Positions 46,360-57,200 of a DNA stretch of 64,000 bases are shown piece after piece. The stretch lies in assembly GCA_950295325.1 (NCBI GenBank), contig OX485807.1, positions 26,075,666-26,139,665 on the forward strand, given 5' to 3'. The position numbers were made by a program, and so were the translations under genes. The stretch's first letter is position 1, and the number at the start of each line of letters is the position of its first letter. This DNA is from Polytrichum commune. Its lineage: Eukaryota; Streptophyta; Polytrichopsida; Polytrichales; Polytrichaceae. The notes beneath the pieces were generated by a model. It searched no databases. It had not been told where the DNA came from and saw only the letters and a program-made list of their open reading frames with translations.

Positions 46360-47024
46360 CGGAGATGAAAGTTGAGCTGCGATGACGAATGGTAGGGTTT
46401 GCTGAGAATTAAGTCACAGAATCAACATCGGTGTGTGTGCCACAAGAGGTCAATTCACCATAAATCTTTCTTCGCATCCAAAGACTCGCAGACATACACG
46501 AAATTGATCAGTTCAAGGCTCATATTGCGCGCGAATTTTGGCGTAGAAAATGGATGATGGCCTAGAAGTAGAAGCAGGGAAGCTGTTGGAATGCATCAGC
46601 AAAAATGGGATCCTACGAAAATAGTGAGAGTTGCTGAGAATCATAAGGTCACAATATCAAACACGGAGTAACATGCAAATTGAAGACTCGAGATGTGACC
46701 CAACCACCACAAAAACAAGACTGAAACATGAAGAATTTGAAGTACCTCACTTGATGATATGTTACACCAGCACAAGCAGCAGATGACCTGCCATGTACTC
46801 CGCAATCAGGAGTCTCGCAAATGAATAAGAAGAAGAAGAATCTACTCTTCCAACAAATTTGTGCAGGAGGAAAAAGAAAATGAGGGCTGAGTCTCGGAAC
46901 ATGAATGTGGTGCCATAGCCATGCATTCTGAGCTGCAAAAGTGCAGATCATGGTGAGATCTTTACAACAAGTCGGAGAAGCTGTGGCAATCCTATCAATT
47001 TCTGACCTTGAAATTTCATTGGCT

Positions 47025-47390
47025 CGTTTCTTAATCGGACCCTTAAATTTGATTGGAATGTGGTTCGGTGAGGATCAAAGTGCAAACATCATAAATAAAG
47101 ACACATGTTTAAAAGAGATTGGACTACGTCTTCAAATATTAATAACTACTCTACATTTTACACTCAATAGTGAACATAATTGGGAGGATCTATGTATCCA
47201 ATTGGGAGAAATCCACAAACGTGCACTTCCAATAACCGAAACTAAATCAGGGGAGGTGTGATTTTCAATATGGTTTTTGCAGATGTGTTCATTACACATG
47301 TGCTAATGCAACACGAGTTTGTTGTGTAGATTCAATCAATAGAAAGTGTAGAATATGAATAATGAATCAAATAACACCCACATACTTTAG
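47025..47390 (+). repeat. Dispersed repeat family R, long copy 2
   Basis: Aligned with 30165-30530 over its whole length; carries 'aagacacatgtttaaaagag' and 'attggactacgtcttcaaat'. Confidence 0.7.
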
Positions 47391-47544
47391 AGCTCTTGGT
47401 TGCATTTGCAAATCAGGCCCATTCCTTTGTCCCTTGATGAGGTGACCATATGCCAAGTGGATGAGATTCTTATGAGTGGATGAACTTGTTTACACAAATG
47501 GCCAAGGTAGACGGGTCTTAAATGGTTAGTTTTTCCAACCAACC

Positions 47545-48245
47545 CACTATTCCTAGGATACAAAACATGCGGTTAAGTTAGTACAAGATGGTTAGCAAAT
47601 CCAAACTGAGGCCATACCCACTTTCCTCATAATTTTTGGAGCTCCTATGAATATCTCTTACATTATCAAAGTAAAGATTCTTGTGCTCATTAAATGGGCA
47701 GAAAGGTCCCCCCTCCCAACTTATGTTGATTGTTGAACCTTAAATGGTAATCATATTTTAAGTGCGTACTCCAATCTCTCTTAAACATATGTCTCATTGG
47801 TATTCGTTCTTGGAGCTACAGTTGACCTCAAAACACTAAAAGATAGGTGTCCAATGAAGTAATTAATCGAATTAGGCACACCTACCTTATAGAATATTGC
47901 ATGTCCAAGTTCCTTCTTGTTTTATTCCGTGTGTAAATTTACTCTATGAAAGGTTGCCCAAGGGTCGTTCGCACTAGGGGTGGTTATGGTCGTGGTCATG
48001 GTTGTGGTTTGCTTTTTTGGTTTTGTTTCCATGGACTACATGCTCAACATATGATAACCATTTTAGGGTTAATAGTCAATATAATTGAGGGACATGTATG
48101 ACCATTAATAAGCATGTAAATCTTCACTTTGATAATGAATAACATATTTGTACAAGCTCCAAATTTTATGAGGAAAGTGGCTACAACCTCGATTTGGATT
48201 TACTAACCATCTTGTACTAATCACATGCTTCCTATCCTAGGAGAA
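47545..48245. mobile_element. Foldback element with ~160-bp inverted arms
   Basis: 47545-47710 and 48090-48245 are inverted copies about 80% alike by eye: both include 'atcttactttgataatg'-like sequence, 'attatgaggaaagtgg', 'aaccatcttgtacta' and end on 'tcctagga'. The central ~380 bp contains an inverted family R copy (47740-47900). The arms also match 3240-3425. No coding sequence. Confidence 0.6.
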
Positions 48246-49168
48246 GCGCACTAATTCAAACCATCCACCTTGCCACATAAACCCCACTGATGATTGTGGT
48301 TAACCACCCCTATAGATATGGGTTCTAGAACAAACATATAATTTGATTTCATGCATGTTGTGGTGTTAAATATACATTCCAACGTGTCTATAAAGTGTCC
48401 AAGAATATATAGGTGATAGCATGGAATCTGCAACAATGTTTGTGCAAATACCAAGTCAGTATCAACATTGGTACTACCCCCTAAGCGTATGAGATGTCAT
48501 ATTCAAACCTCGACATACACAAAAACATCACTTTGAGCTATGTACTCTACATTTTAGCTCATTGTGCCATGAACTATCCTTGCAAATGATTTCATTTAAT
48601 GTGCTTTTCAAATTGGTGAACAACATGCTCACCACCTAAACAATTTTAGCACAATCAAATTTACCATGTTCTCTCTTTACACTAGATAATATGAAATCTT
48701 CATCAAACTATTTTCAAAGCTACTTTGTCACTGTGAGTGTCAAGAAGAATAACCTTGCAAAACAACATGCTATCACTATAATCTACCAAAAAGGCACATT
48801 ACAATCTACATTCTCAATGTATTATTTCCCTTGACACTTTTGGGACTTCGGCTAAGGTGTTGTTCCCACCCATGGTTTCATGCCATAGTTTTGTACAAGG
48901 CCCGGAAGCACATATCAATCAATGTGGTTCAAACTACCCAACCCTACAGGCGCAACTCTTTGGGTTGAGAACAACATGCACCCATGCTTTTATATTAGTA
49001 TGTAAAAACAAGCACGATAGTGTGGCCCACAATAAGTCATCTATCACAATCGACGTGGTTAATAAGTATCAATATCAACCGTGAATAAGCACTTGGTTGA
49101 ATTGGCTACCTCAACTACGGACGATACCTTAAGTGAGGGGCCCAAAAACATAAGGAGATTTGGTATAC

Positions 49169-49934
49169 CTATTCTCTTGGAGTAATCCTTGCTTATAAAA
49201 AACACACATCAATAAGTTTGGTCCACAATACTAACCTCATACTAAATTCTTTGTGTGGTATATTGTAGGGTGATTGTAGGTTGGGCGAAGAATAATTCTG
49301 AATGATTCACCATGGTTTTTTTTAATTATTAGGTCAGATGACCTAATAAAAGAAAAACAAATCATCATAATGTCTACATTTTGGGAGATTCTTCAATCTT
49401 CCCAAGGCGAACTCTCTCAACTTGGGCATTCAAACCTTTAATATCATTTTCAAGCTCAATAAATGTTTCATCCTTGTCCATGGGATAGAATGCATGATTG
49501 ATTTGCCTCTTACTCTTAGCCATGCTTGCAAATCCTCAATCTACGTCCACCGAACATGAGCACAAAACAACATAAAGCATTGTTTATAACCCTAATTAGC
49601 ACACTAAGACGGCTTAGTCTAAACCCTCAAGGCTAACATTACATACTCAACCATCATGAATGAATGAAAAATAAGTTACAATACATGGACTTATATGTAG
49701 GATATGTTATGTGCCTAAATGAATAAATACACATATTTGCCTAGTTTTTTGTAAATGTTTTTACAGATTGCCTAATCCTTCTCTTTTGAAATGAATTAGT
49801 CAATGGGTAAAATATGCCCAACTTGCTTTCAGCCTATATATGGTACTCTCTTGGAGTAATCCTTGTTCATCAAAAACACACATCAACAAGTTTGGTCCAC
49901 AATACTAACCTCATACTAAATTCTTTGGGCTGAA
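49169..49934. repeat. Direct repeat flanking a ~590-bp segment
   Basis: About 88 bp at 49169-49256 recurs at 49847-49934 ('ctcttggagtaatccttg', 'aagtttggtccacaatacta', 'acctcatactaaattctttg'), roughly 93% alike. The segment between contains the small ORF at 49374-49523 and a 'ttaggtc/gacctaa' hairpin at 49327-49350. Confidence 0.7.
49374..49523 (-). CDS. Hypothetical 49-residue ORF
   Basis: ATG at 49523-49521, TAG at 49376-49374. The product starts MAKSKRQINHAFYPMDKDE and is charged, with a short heptad-like stretch (IELENDIKGLNAQVERV) that could form a coiled coil. I do not recognise it. Codon content looks more protein-like than the AT-rich surroundings, but it is short and has no promoter evidence; it may be a fragment of an element carried between the direct repeats at 49169 and 49847. 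Confidence 0.2.
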   Translation of the reverse strand: MAKSKRQINHAFYPMDKDETFIELENDIKGLNAQVERVRLGKIEESPKM

Positions 49935-50127
49935 AAATAGTGTGCACCTACAATACTAATTTAGGGTGGAAATAAGTTGAATGGTGTGGCCCACACTATG
50001 AACTAACATAGTCAACGAGTATGCCTTTAACTATGTATAGTCACTTTAAAAAAATTGCTTGATTGGCTTGGCTAGAACATTATGTCTCATGACCCTATTT
50101 GGTGACCTTGGGTGGGACGGAACCTTA

Positions 50128-50717
50128 GGGCCACTTCACACACAAGGCTGAAGGCCCTTGACCATGGCAATGTAAGAGCTCTCATTGGTCGAAAAGGCGG
50201 AGACCGTCCAAGTTCACTTCACACTAGGAGGTGAAGGCCTAAAGGCCCAAAGAAAAGTTCGTGAATGAAAAGTCTACATGGAGTCCTACATGGCTGGCTG
50301 TGGATAAGGGTGCATGGTCTACCGGAATTTGCGTCAAACCCACCTTCAAGAGGTGGGCTTGACGCAAATTCCAAGAGACCATGACTTTTTTAATAATTTT
50401 TCCAGCAAGACAAATTTAAGGACATACTGCATGGCATATTCCATAACATATTCCAGGACATACAAACACCACCAAGTAGTTATCTTAAATTAATAAAATT
50501 GGAGACATATTATATTGAACCAAATCCTCCCGTCCTTTTCTGCCAACAAAATATGCAATGGTCCCGCAACATGGTTCATTCTCACTTCACACTATGCTTG
50601 AGGGCCAAAGACTACATAAAATGGCTTTCCCAACGCCCATGATACGGCCTTTAAATGAGAGTCAAGGGTCCTCACCATTACAAGGTCACGGCTCTTGGCT
50701 CATGTGTGAAGTGGCCC
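50128..50717. mobile_element. PIF/Harbinger-like MITE with clean target duplication
   Basis: 590 bp. Both ends read GGGCCACTTCACACA inward; TTA flanks each side (50125-50127, 50718-50720). The flanking DNA, rejoined across the element with one TTA, matches other copies of the local repeat (near 53078-53105 and 53490-53510), which are empty sites. The centre (50314-50384) is a palindrome with a ~21-bp stem. No transposase. Siblings: 40176-40657 and 34231-34375. Confidence 0.85.
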
Positions 50718-50989
50718 TTAGTTGAATGCCCAAAAGCCACCATGAGGTGTGGACTCGGAAGAAAGAAACTTGGAAACTGCTCCCTCGTCGAAAGCATGTA
50801 TCAATCACATGTGATTTACAATACTAACCTTTTACTTGTATGTAAAATTCTTAAGGTTGGAAAATGATGTGCATGGCCTTAGTTAGAAAACAAGCTCAAT
50901 AGTGTGGTCTATATATTGCCTAAACACAAAAAGAAAAAAGGAACTTTAATATTTTTTTAACCTTGATTTACAATGTCCGTTTACCTTCT

Positions 50990-52860
50990 CTCTCATGTCC
51001 ACGTGGGCATGACAATAGGGGTGGTATAATGTCTATTTTCATAGGTGGACCGTTTGGTTAGTGTTAGGGCTATGTGTTCTATGTTAATTTGGGCTTTATT
51101 ATCAGTAAGTGCATTTAATCAAGTGGGAGCGGGGCTTGTTTCTTTTATAATTTCCTTTTGTTTAGGATTACGTGTGTTAGGTATCTCATAGCAATTTGTG
51201 AGAAGGATTCCATTAATTTATAGATTTTAGAGTTGGGGATTTGTAGGTCTTGGAGGAGTTGTGGTGTTGTGCATATAGTGCCTCTTATTCATGCCGTGAT
51301 TATAATGTGTGGTAGTACTATCCACCCTAGTTGGGATAGGAGTGGGTGGAGGATGGCGTAGTTGTCAAGTTTTTGGTTGGTGGCTTTTGCACGGAATTTA
51401 TTGTTGCAGCAAGTGAATTCAAATAGTTGTACTTTGAGGTTTGGGTTGGGTGTGAAGGGTATTTTATTTGTAGTTGGGGATCCTAAGATGCATAATATAT
51501 CGGGTCTGAGTCGAGCTAGACATACTAGTAGATAGCATGTGCATGGGAGTAGCCATTAGGTGTGCGGTCTTTAATTTTGACAGTGTTGATTAGGGTAAAG
51601 CAACGGATTGTGGGGTGTAGTAGTAGTGTGTACGCTTGTGTGTGTATTGCTTCATTGTGTTGCTTTGTCCTTAGATTGTTTATGTGTTCATTAGTGCAAC
51701 ATGATAGTAGGTGGAGGCATGTGTCATTCTGGTGGGATGTGGGTTACATGTTGGGGATATATCATGTTTGAGGATGTGTGTGTGTGTGTGGTTTTCTTTT
51801 CTTCCTTCCGGTAATTCCTTAAGTATCTATAATATTTAAATACGAGGGTTTGTGTTATTTGTGCATTGGTAATCTAGGGGGCATCCCGTAATAGATTTGA
51901 CCATTTTATGTGTAGGTTTGTGTTGGAGAGTTGTTTGTATATATAGAGTATGGTGTTTTTTTGCATGGGAGATAAGTGCGCTTGTATATTCTTTTTATAT
52001 GTAGTTTTGTGAGGTTGCGGATTGAGCCATCATGTTGTGTAGATGTTTGGGGGACATATGACTAATACGGTGTTTTGATGGCCAATGAGGTGGAAAGGGG
52101 TTCTATGAGGTGGGGTTGTTCTGCTCCATGCTTAGCCTTGTCATTTCCAACAATGTTTGTGTGGGCTCTGGCTTTGCAAACGGTGATATTGTGGTGGGGG
52201 CTTTTTAGTGTATTTACTATTCGGGTTACGAGGAGCTTACATGGGTGGTTATATTGGGAGGATGGGTTTCTTATGTGGTTGAGGAGAAGATATATGACGT
52301 TGAGGCTATATGTAAATATGAATGTATCCATTGGGACCGTTTTGGTGTATTTTGGGGTGATCAAGAGTGTACATAATTACGCTTTGAGAATATTGGGGTA
52401 TATGAGGTTACTCATTAGGGTTAGGTATAGTAGTGATTGGAGGCCATGTACCTTGTAGTGAGTGTGAGAAATACTATTGAGGAGTTTAGGGAGTTTCTTT
52501 GTGGTTTAAGAGGGCATAGATTGGTTTTGATCCTTGTTGGTGGTTGATGATAGAGATTTAGTTGAGACTATGGGTTTGGTGCATGGCGAGAGGAAGCTTG
52601 GTGGTGCACTTCGATGCAGTGACTTTGGAGAAGGTTTTGCTTGCAATGACATTAGGGTTGAAAAGAGGAGTTCCTGGAGATATGGTTTGAGGGAGTAGGT
52701 ATTGTTGTGTATTGATGGATCGCAGTTAGACAGTGGGAGATTACATTGATGTGTCGTGTGTTGTGTTACCGAGAGCATAGCAATATGAGTGTGATGAGGG
52801 TTAAGCAAACTCAATGTGATATAGTAAAGCAATTTTTATTATTCTTTGCTCCCCGCTTGG
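50990..52860 (-). pseudogene. Decayed LINE with RNase H domain
   Basis: The minus strand at 52364-52062 encodes 'SLNVIYLLLNHIRNPSSQ', 'HPCKLLVTRIVNTLKSPHHN' and 'KARAHTNIVGNDKAKHGAE', the typical C-terminal RNase H region of plant LINEs (the AH.GI.GNE.AD motif, here with D to K at the last acidic residue). After the stop the same frame continues 'QHDGSIRNLTK', as in these elements. Upstream (to about 52832) and downstream (to about 51000) fragments are broken by stops. The strand bias in base use (T/G-rich plus strand) covers the whole block. Confidence 0.65.
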
Positions 52861-53029
52861 CGATGCGGCATCCATAGCGTTGGAGATTTGGAGTGAACAT
52901 GAAAGTTAACAAGCATTGAAATTGTTCCACACACCATGCACTTTTTCTTCTTCTTCCTCCTCCTATTGCCTAAACATAATCAAGATACTTAGTGTGTCAT
53001 GTGGGTGCGAACTTGATTGCATTAGCTAG

Positions 53030-54000
53030 AGTTTTGTGTCCCATCATCATATTTGGTGCCCTTGGATGGGGACGGCATCTCAACTGAGGGCCCAAAAGCC
53101 AAAACATCAAACAATGTGGTCCACCATACCAAGCTTATGTGTAAAATTCTTAAGATTACAAAATAATATGAGCAGTTAGTATGAAAATAAGCTCATTGAC
53201 AATTGGTAGTTGTGGCCCACACTATCTAACATAAAGAACGTATTATGCCCCACAAACAATATCTTGTGTGGCTTGGATAGAACCATGTGTCCATATTTGG
53301 CAACCTTGGGTGGGGATGGCACCTCAACTGAGGACTTGAAACCAAATTAAGAAATAATATTAAAAAACTAGAAAGAAAGGGACATGTAACCTGATCTTGC
53401 TAATCAAAAGCCAAAATATTGTGGGTGACTAACTATTGCAATCTTGTGTCCCCTTAATCATATTTGGTGACGTTGGGGTAGGAACGACACCTTACTTGAG
53501 GGACATCAAACTTGATCTTCTTCATCAAAAGCCAAAATACATACTGTGGGTGATTTAACTTGTTAAAATAAGCTCAATAGTGTGGCCCACACTATCTAAC
53601 ATAATGCGCATCGTATATAATGGGAATACAAATTTGATTGCGTTGGTTGAAAATTTGTGTCCCATAATCATACTTGGGAACCTTGGGTGGGGATGGCACC
53701 TCATTTGAGGGACATGAAACTTGCTCTTGCTCATCGAAAGCCAAAATACAATGTAGTGTGGGTGCTTTAACTTGCAAAAATAAGCTCAATAGTGTGGCCC
53801 ATGCTATCTGACATAATCAGCGTAGTATGTCCTGTGAACAAGAGCTTGATTGGCTTGGCTGGAACTTGGTGTCCCATAATCATATTTGGCGACCTCGGGT
53901 GGGGACAACACCTCAATTGAGGGCTGGAAAGCCAGGAAGGGACGTGGATTGTCCAGAAGGGGACCTGGAGCCTGTTCCTCGCTCATCGAAAGCACGTAGT
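53030..54000. repeat. ~210-bp tandem array running into the BIG5 upstream region
   Basis: Units begin near 53036, 53280, 53445, 53657 and 53868; periods between the last three are about 210 bp. Each has 'tgtccca.aatcata.ttgg', 'cttgggtggggatggcacct', 'ttgagggac' and 'aataagctcaatagtgtggc'. Single or partial copies lie at 48990-49150, 49980-50125, 50720-50915. The last unit ends about 270 bp before the BIG5 ATG. Confidence 0.8.
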
Positions 54001-54266
54001 CAGTCCTCTTCCGCAGGCTGGCCTGCTGGCGATGGTGGTGCCTGCTTCTTCCCTCCCTCCGCCTGCCACCAATCACTCGCAACACCAACAATCGTGACCC
54101 CAATCACCAAACACTCCCAGCAGGACCATCGTCACACCAATTTTTCTTGCCTTGCAGTGGAACGAGACGCAGTGGGGTTGGGTTTGGAAGCGACGAGATT
54201 TTGTGTTTCCATTAGCTGTAATCCCTTCGCCCTGGGGTTGGTGAGGGGAAGGGCTCTCCAGCCGCG

Positions 54267-57200
54267 ATGGCGGAGGCCGGAGGGGCCTTCGTGACTCGCT
54301 CCTTCGAGCGCATGCTCAAGGACGCGCCCGGCCGCAAGTACACTGCCCTTCAGACGGCGCTCAAAGCATACTTAGGTTTGTTTTTTGGGCCTGTTGTTTC
54401 CTTTTTGTTTCGATCTGCTCTTGTTCAGTTTCCGATTCAGGTGAAGACCATCACGAAACCGTGTTGCCAGTTTTTTTTTGGGGAGCCACAGGGAGTTGGG
54501 ATCTGCGGGTTTCGGTGACCTGCATTGCCCCGATCCTTGTGGCTATGTGCAACATTCTTGAAGGAGGGTAATGTGCAAGGGTTTTTCTTGTTGGGATCCT
54601 TTGGGATCAGAAATTTTGGAACCTTTTTGGGGCGAATTCAGGCGAGTTGCTATGCTGGATAGTTTAAGAATGGGAGGGATCTTTGGGTTATTGGCCACTC
54701 GCATTGTGGTTTGCTTAATGGAGTGCATCGGTGTTTGGAGTAATTCTGGGGGAGCCACATTGGGCATTTTCGATGAGAGCTTCGGGTTAATGCGGAGCCA
54801 CTCAAAAGTGGTTTCTGGTTATTTTTGGCCAAGTGAAAGTGAATTGGGTTAGGGTGGTTTACTGCTTCAATTTTAATGTAAGGATCTTATTTTACAACTC
54901 ATTGTGAGTGCAGAGAGGAAACCTGTACCGACACCACTTGATCATCATGAAGAACCGGTTGTCCGAGATGATATGTACGCCTCTCTCTCTCTCTCTCCCC
55001 CTCTCTCTGACCACTTTGGTCCTACTTCCTCTTTTCTTCTTTCAAATGGTGTAAATCACTGCAGCTGGGTATGTTTCCTGGTTGATGATAAAAATGGACA
55101 GTGATGTGAATGTCTCCAAATGTATTTGGAACGTGCACCCTTCATTTGAGCCATCTGTGATCGATGAAAGAGCAAGTTTATACATAAATATTACCAAGAA
55201 GTTTCTCTGCATACTTCCCCTCATTCCATCAATATTTTGCATCCTAACTGTAAATCAACTCAGCTTAATTTACTATCGTTGGCTTCAGTTAAGAAGCAAA
55301 TGTCAAATGCAGGTTCTTTCAGGTGCATTTCGCAATTAAAAATATTATGTAGCTCTTTGATGAGCTTCAAGCTTCAGAGGATTCAATAGGGATTTAGAGC
55401 TGTATGGAAATCAATAATCAAGGATTTCTTTTCTGATTATGTGTGCTGAGTATCAGTTCTGCGGCTCCGGACAATGCATCAGAGGGTGATCCATCTACAC
55501 CTAAAGAAACAGACTCCAAGTCTGTAGATGCCACCCCAGTCTCGTCACCAGCAAAGCCAAGTACTGGGCAGGCTGCAGCTGCAACTCTTGCGGAGGCTGG
55601 GCATACACTAGAAGGCTCCGAAGCAGATTTGGTGATCCTACCGTTACGTTTGGCCTTTGAGACCAAGCAGTCAAAGATTGTGGAATCTGCTCTCGATTGT
55701 TTGCATGTAAGTCTATAGACCTGATTGAAAGCACCAAGAAACAGTGCCAGTCTCATCAGAAAAGCCTCTTGGTAGTTGTCCAAGATGTGAAAAAGTTGCA
55801 ATTGGGGGACTGGATATTTAGTCATGCGTTTTCTATGACCTTATGTTGTTTAACCCTTTCCATTGCAAATTGGGGACATGTTATGTTGAACAAACGTGAT
55901 ATGGAAAGATGAAATTGTTCGTTGTCCAATATTTATGGGTCTTATCAAACTCCTGAAAAGCAAGCACAGGATTTCTTGTGCATGTATGTTGAGACCATGT
56001 GCAATCCAAGACAGAGATTTTATAGATGTGAGGTAGATAATCAAGCAGAGAACCTTGTCTGATCAACAAATTTCCAGCTGATGTATATGATATAGTTTTA
56101 GCTGAGCATGGCCACTTTCCTACACAAGATTTTCCATTGAAACTGGGTGGGATGTGCAAACGTTCAATAGGATTGCTAACCTGTTATGGAGATCCTAGGT
56201 TCTCTTTGTCTATAAGGACAGATTACAATGGCAGAAAAATTGACCCTAATTCCTGATATGCAGTTGCCTCCATTGAACAGAGAAAATTGAAAGGATTCAC
56301 ATACTCTGATTCCTTTGACCTCGAATATATCCTTATTTTTGCTGTAGGCTAAGATTGGTTTATGGTTCAACCCATTCTCCAATGTATTTCGTGCACCAAA
56401 ACCTGGCCTAACAGAAACAAACTTAAGCTTTGTGTAGGCTTAGCATGCAGAACACCTCATGAACTATCTTTCTGAATGGAAGAGTTTGTTACATGGAGTT
56501 ATTTGTGAAATTTCCTTACCTGCTAATTTTGTACCTGTTGTGACAATGAGGTTGATTTTATATGCATGTACAATGTAGAAACTTATCTCATATGGACATC
56601 TTGAGGGAGAAGCTGGTGTGGATGGGGGGAGGAATGGAGCGTTGGCAACTGAAATCTTCAATATGGTCTGTGCATCTGCTGACACAACTGCACCTGACAG
56701 GTATGATTCTTGATGTTAAGCTCTGACATGTGTGCAACTGGCAGTATGTTAGGCAGGTCATTGGAAAATGCTGTCCAAATTAAAGTATGTTAGCACTTTA
56801 CTCCCATTTTGTTTATCTGCCATCCTTCTGCGACTCTTGTGGGTATGGCAAAGATTCGTCTTGCATTTGGAATCAACCAATCTTGGAATTTCTCTGAACA
56901 AACCACTGTAGCTTTTGAAATGCTTCAGTACACAGGGTCCAAGATCTGAAGCCTTAGCCTTGCTACATCACCTTGAGGAGAGGTTTCACAAATAACTCAA
57001 GTTCTGAACGTGGGTCTCACCTTGTTTTTGCAGTCTGGTGCTGCAAGTCATCAAAGTGTTGCTCACAGCTGTTGCGTCGCCTTCTTTTCAAGGTACTGAC
57101 TGTGTACCTTCAAGGGATTATGAAAAGATTGAGCACTATATATCTCCCAGACCTTGGTGTTGTATAGATAGGTGCTGAAACCCCTGAAAGGAATGATTGT

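Larger units (their letters stand above)
46400..54266. other. Gene-free repeat domain between RP1 and BIG5
   Basis: No complete gene. It holds family R copies, a foldback element, clustered 'gtggcccacac' repeats, a PIF/Harbinger-like MITE, a small hypothetical ORF and a decayed LINE, each listed separately. 46400-47020 is RP1 upstream DNA with nothing recognised. Confidence 0.6.
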
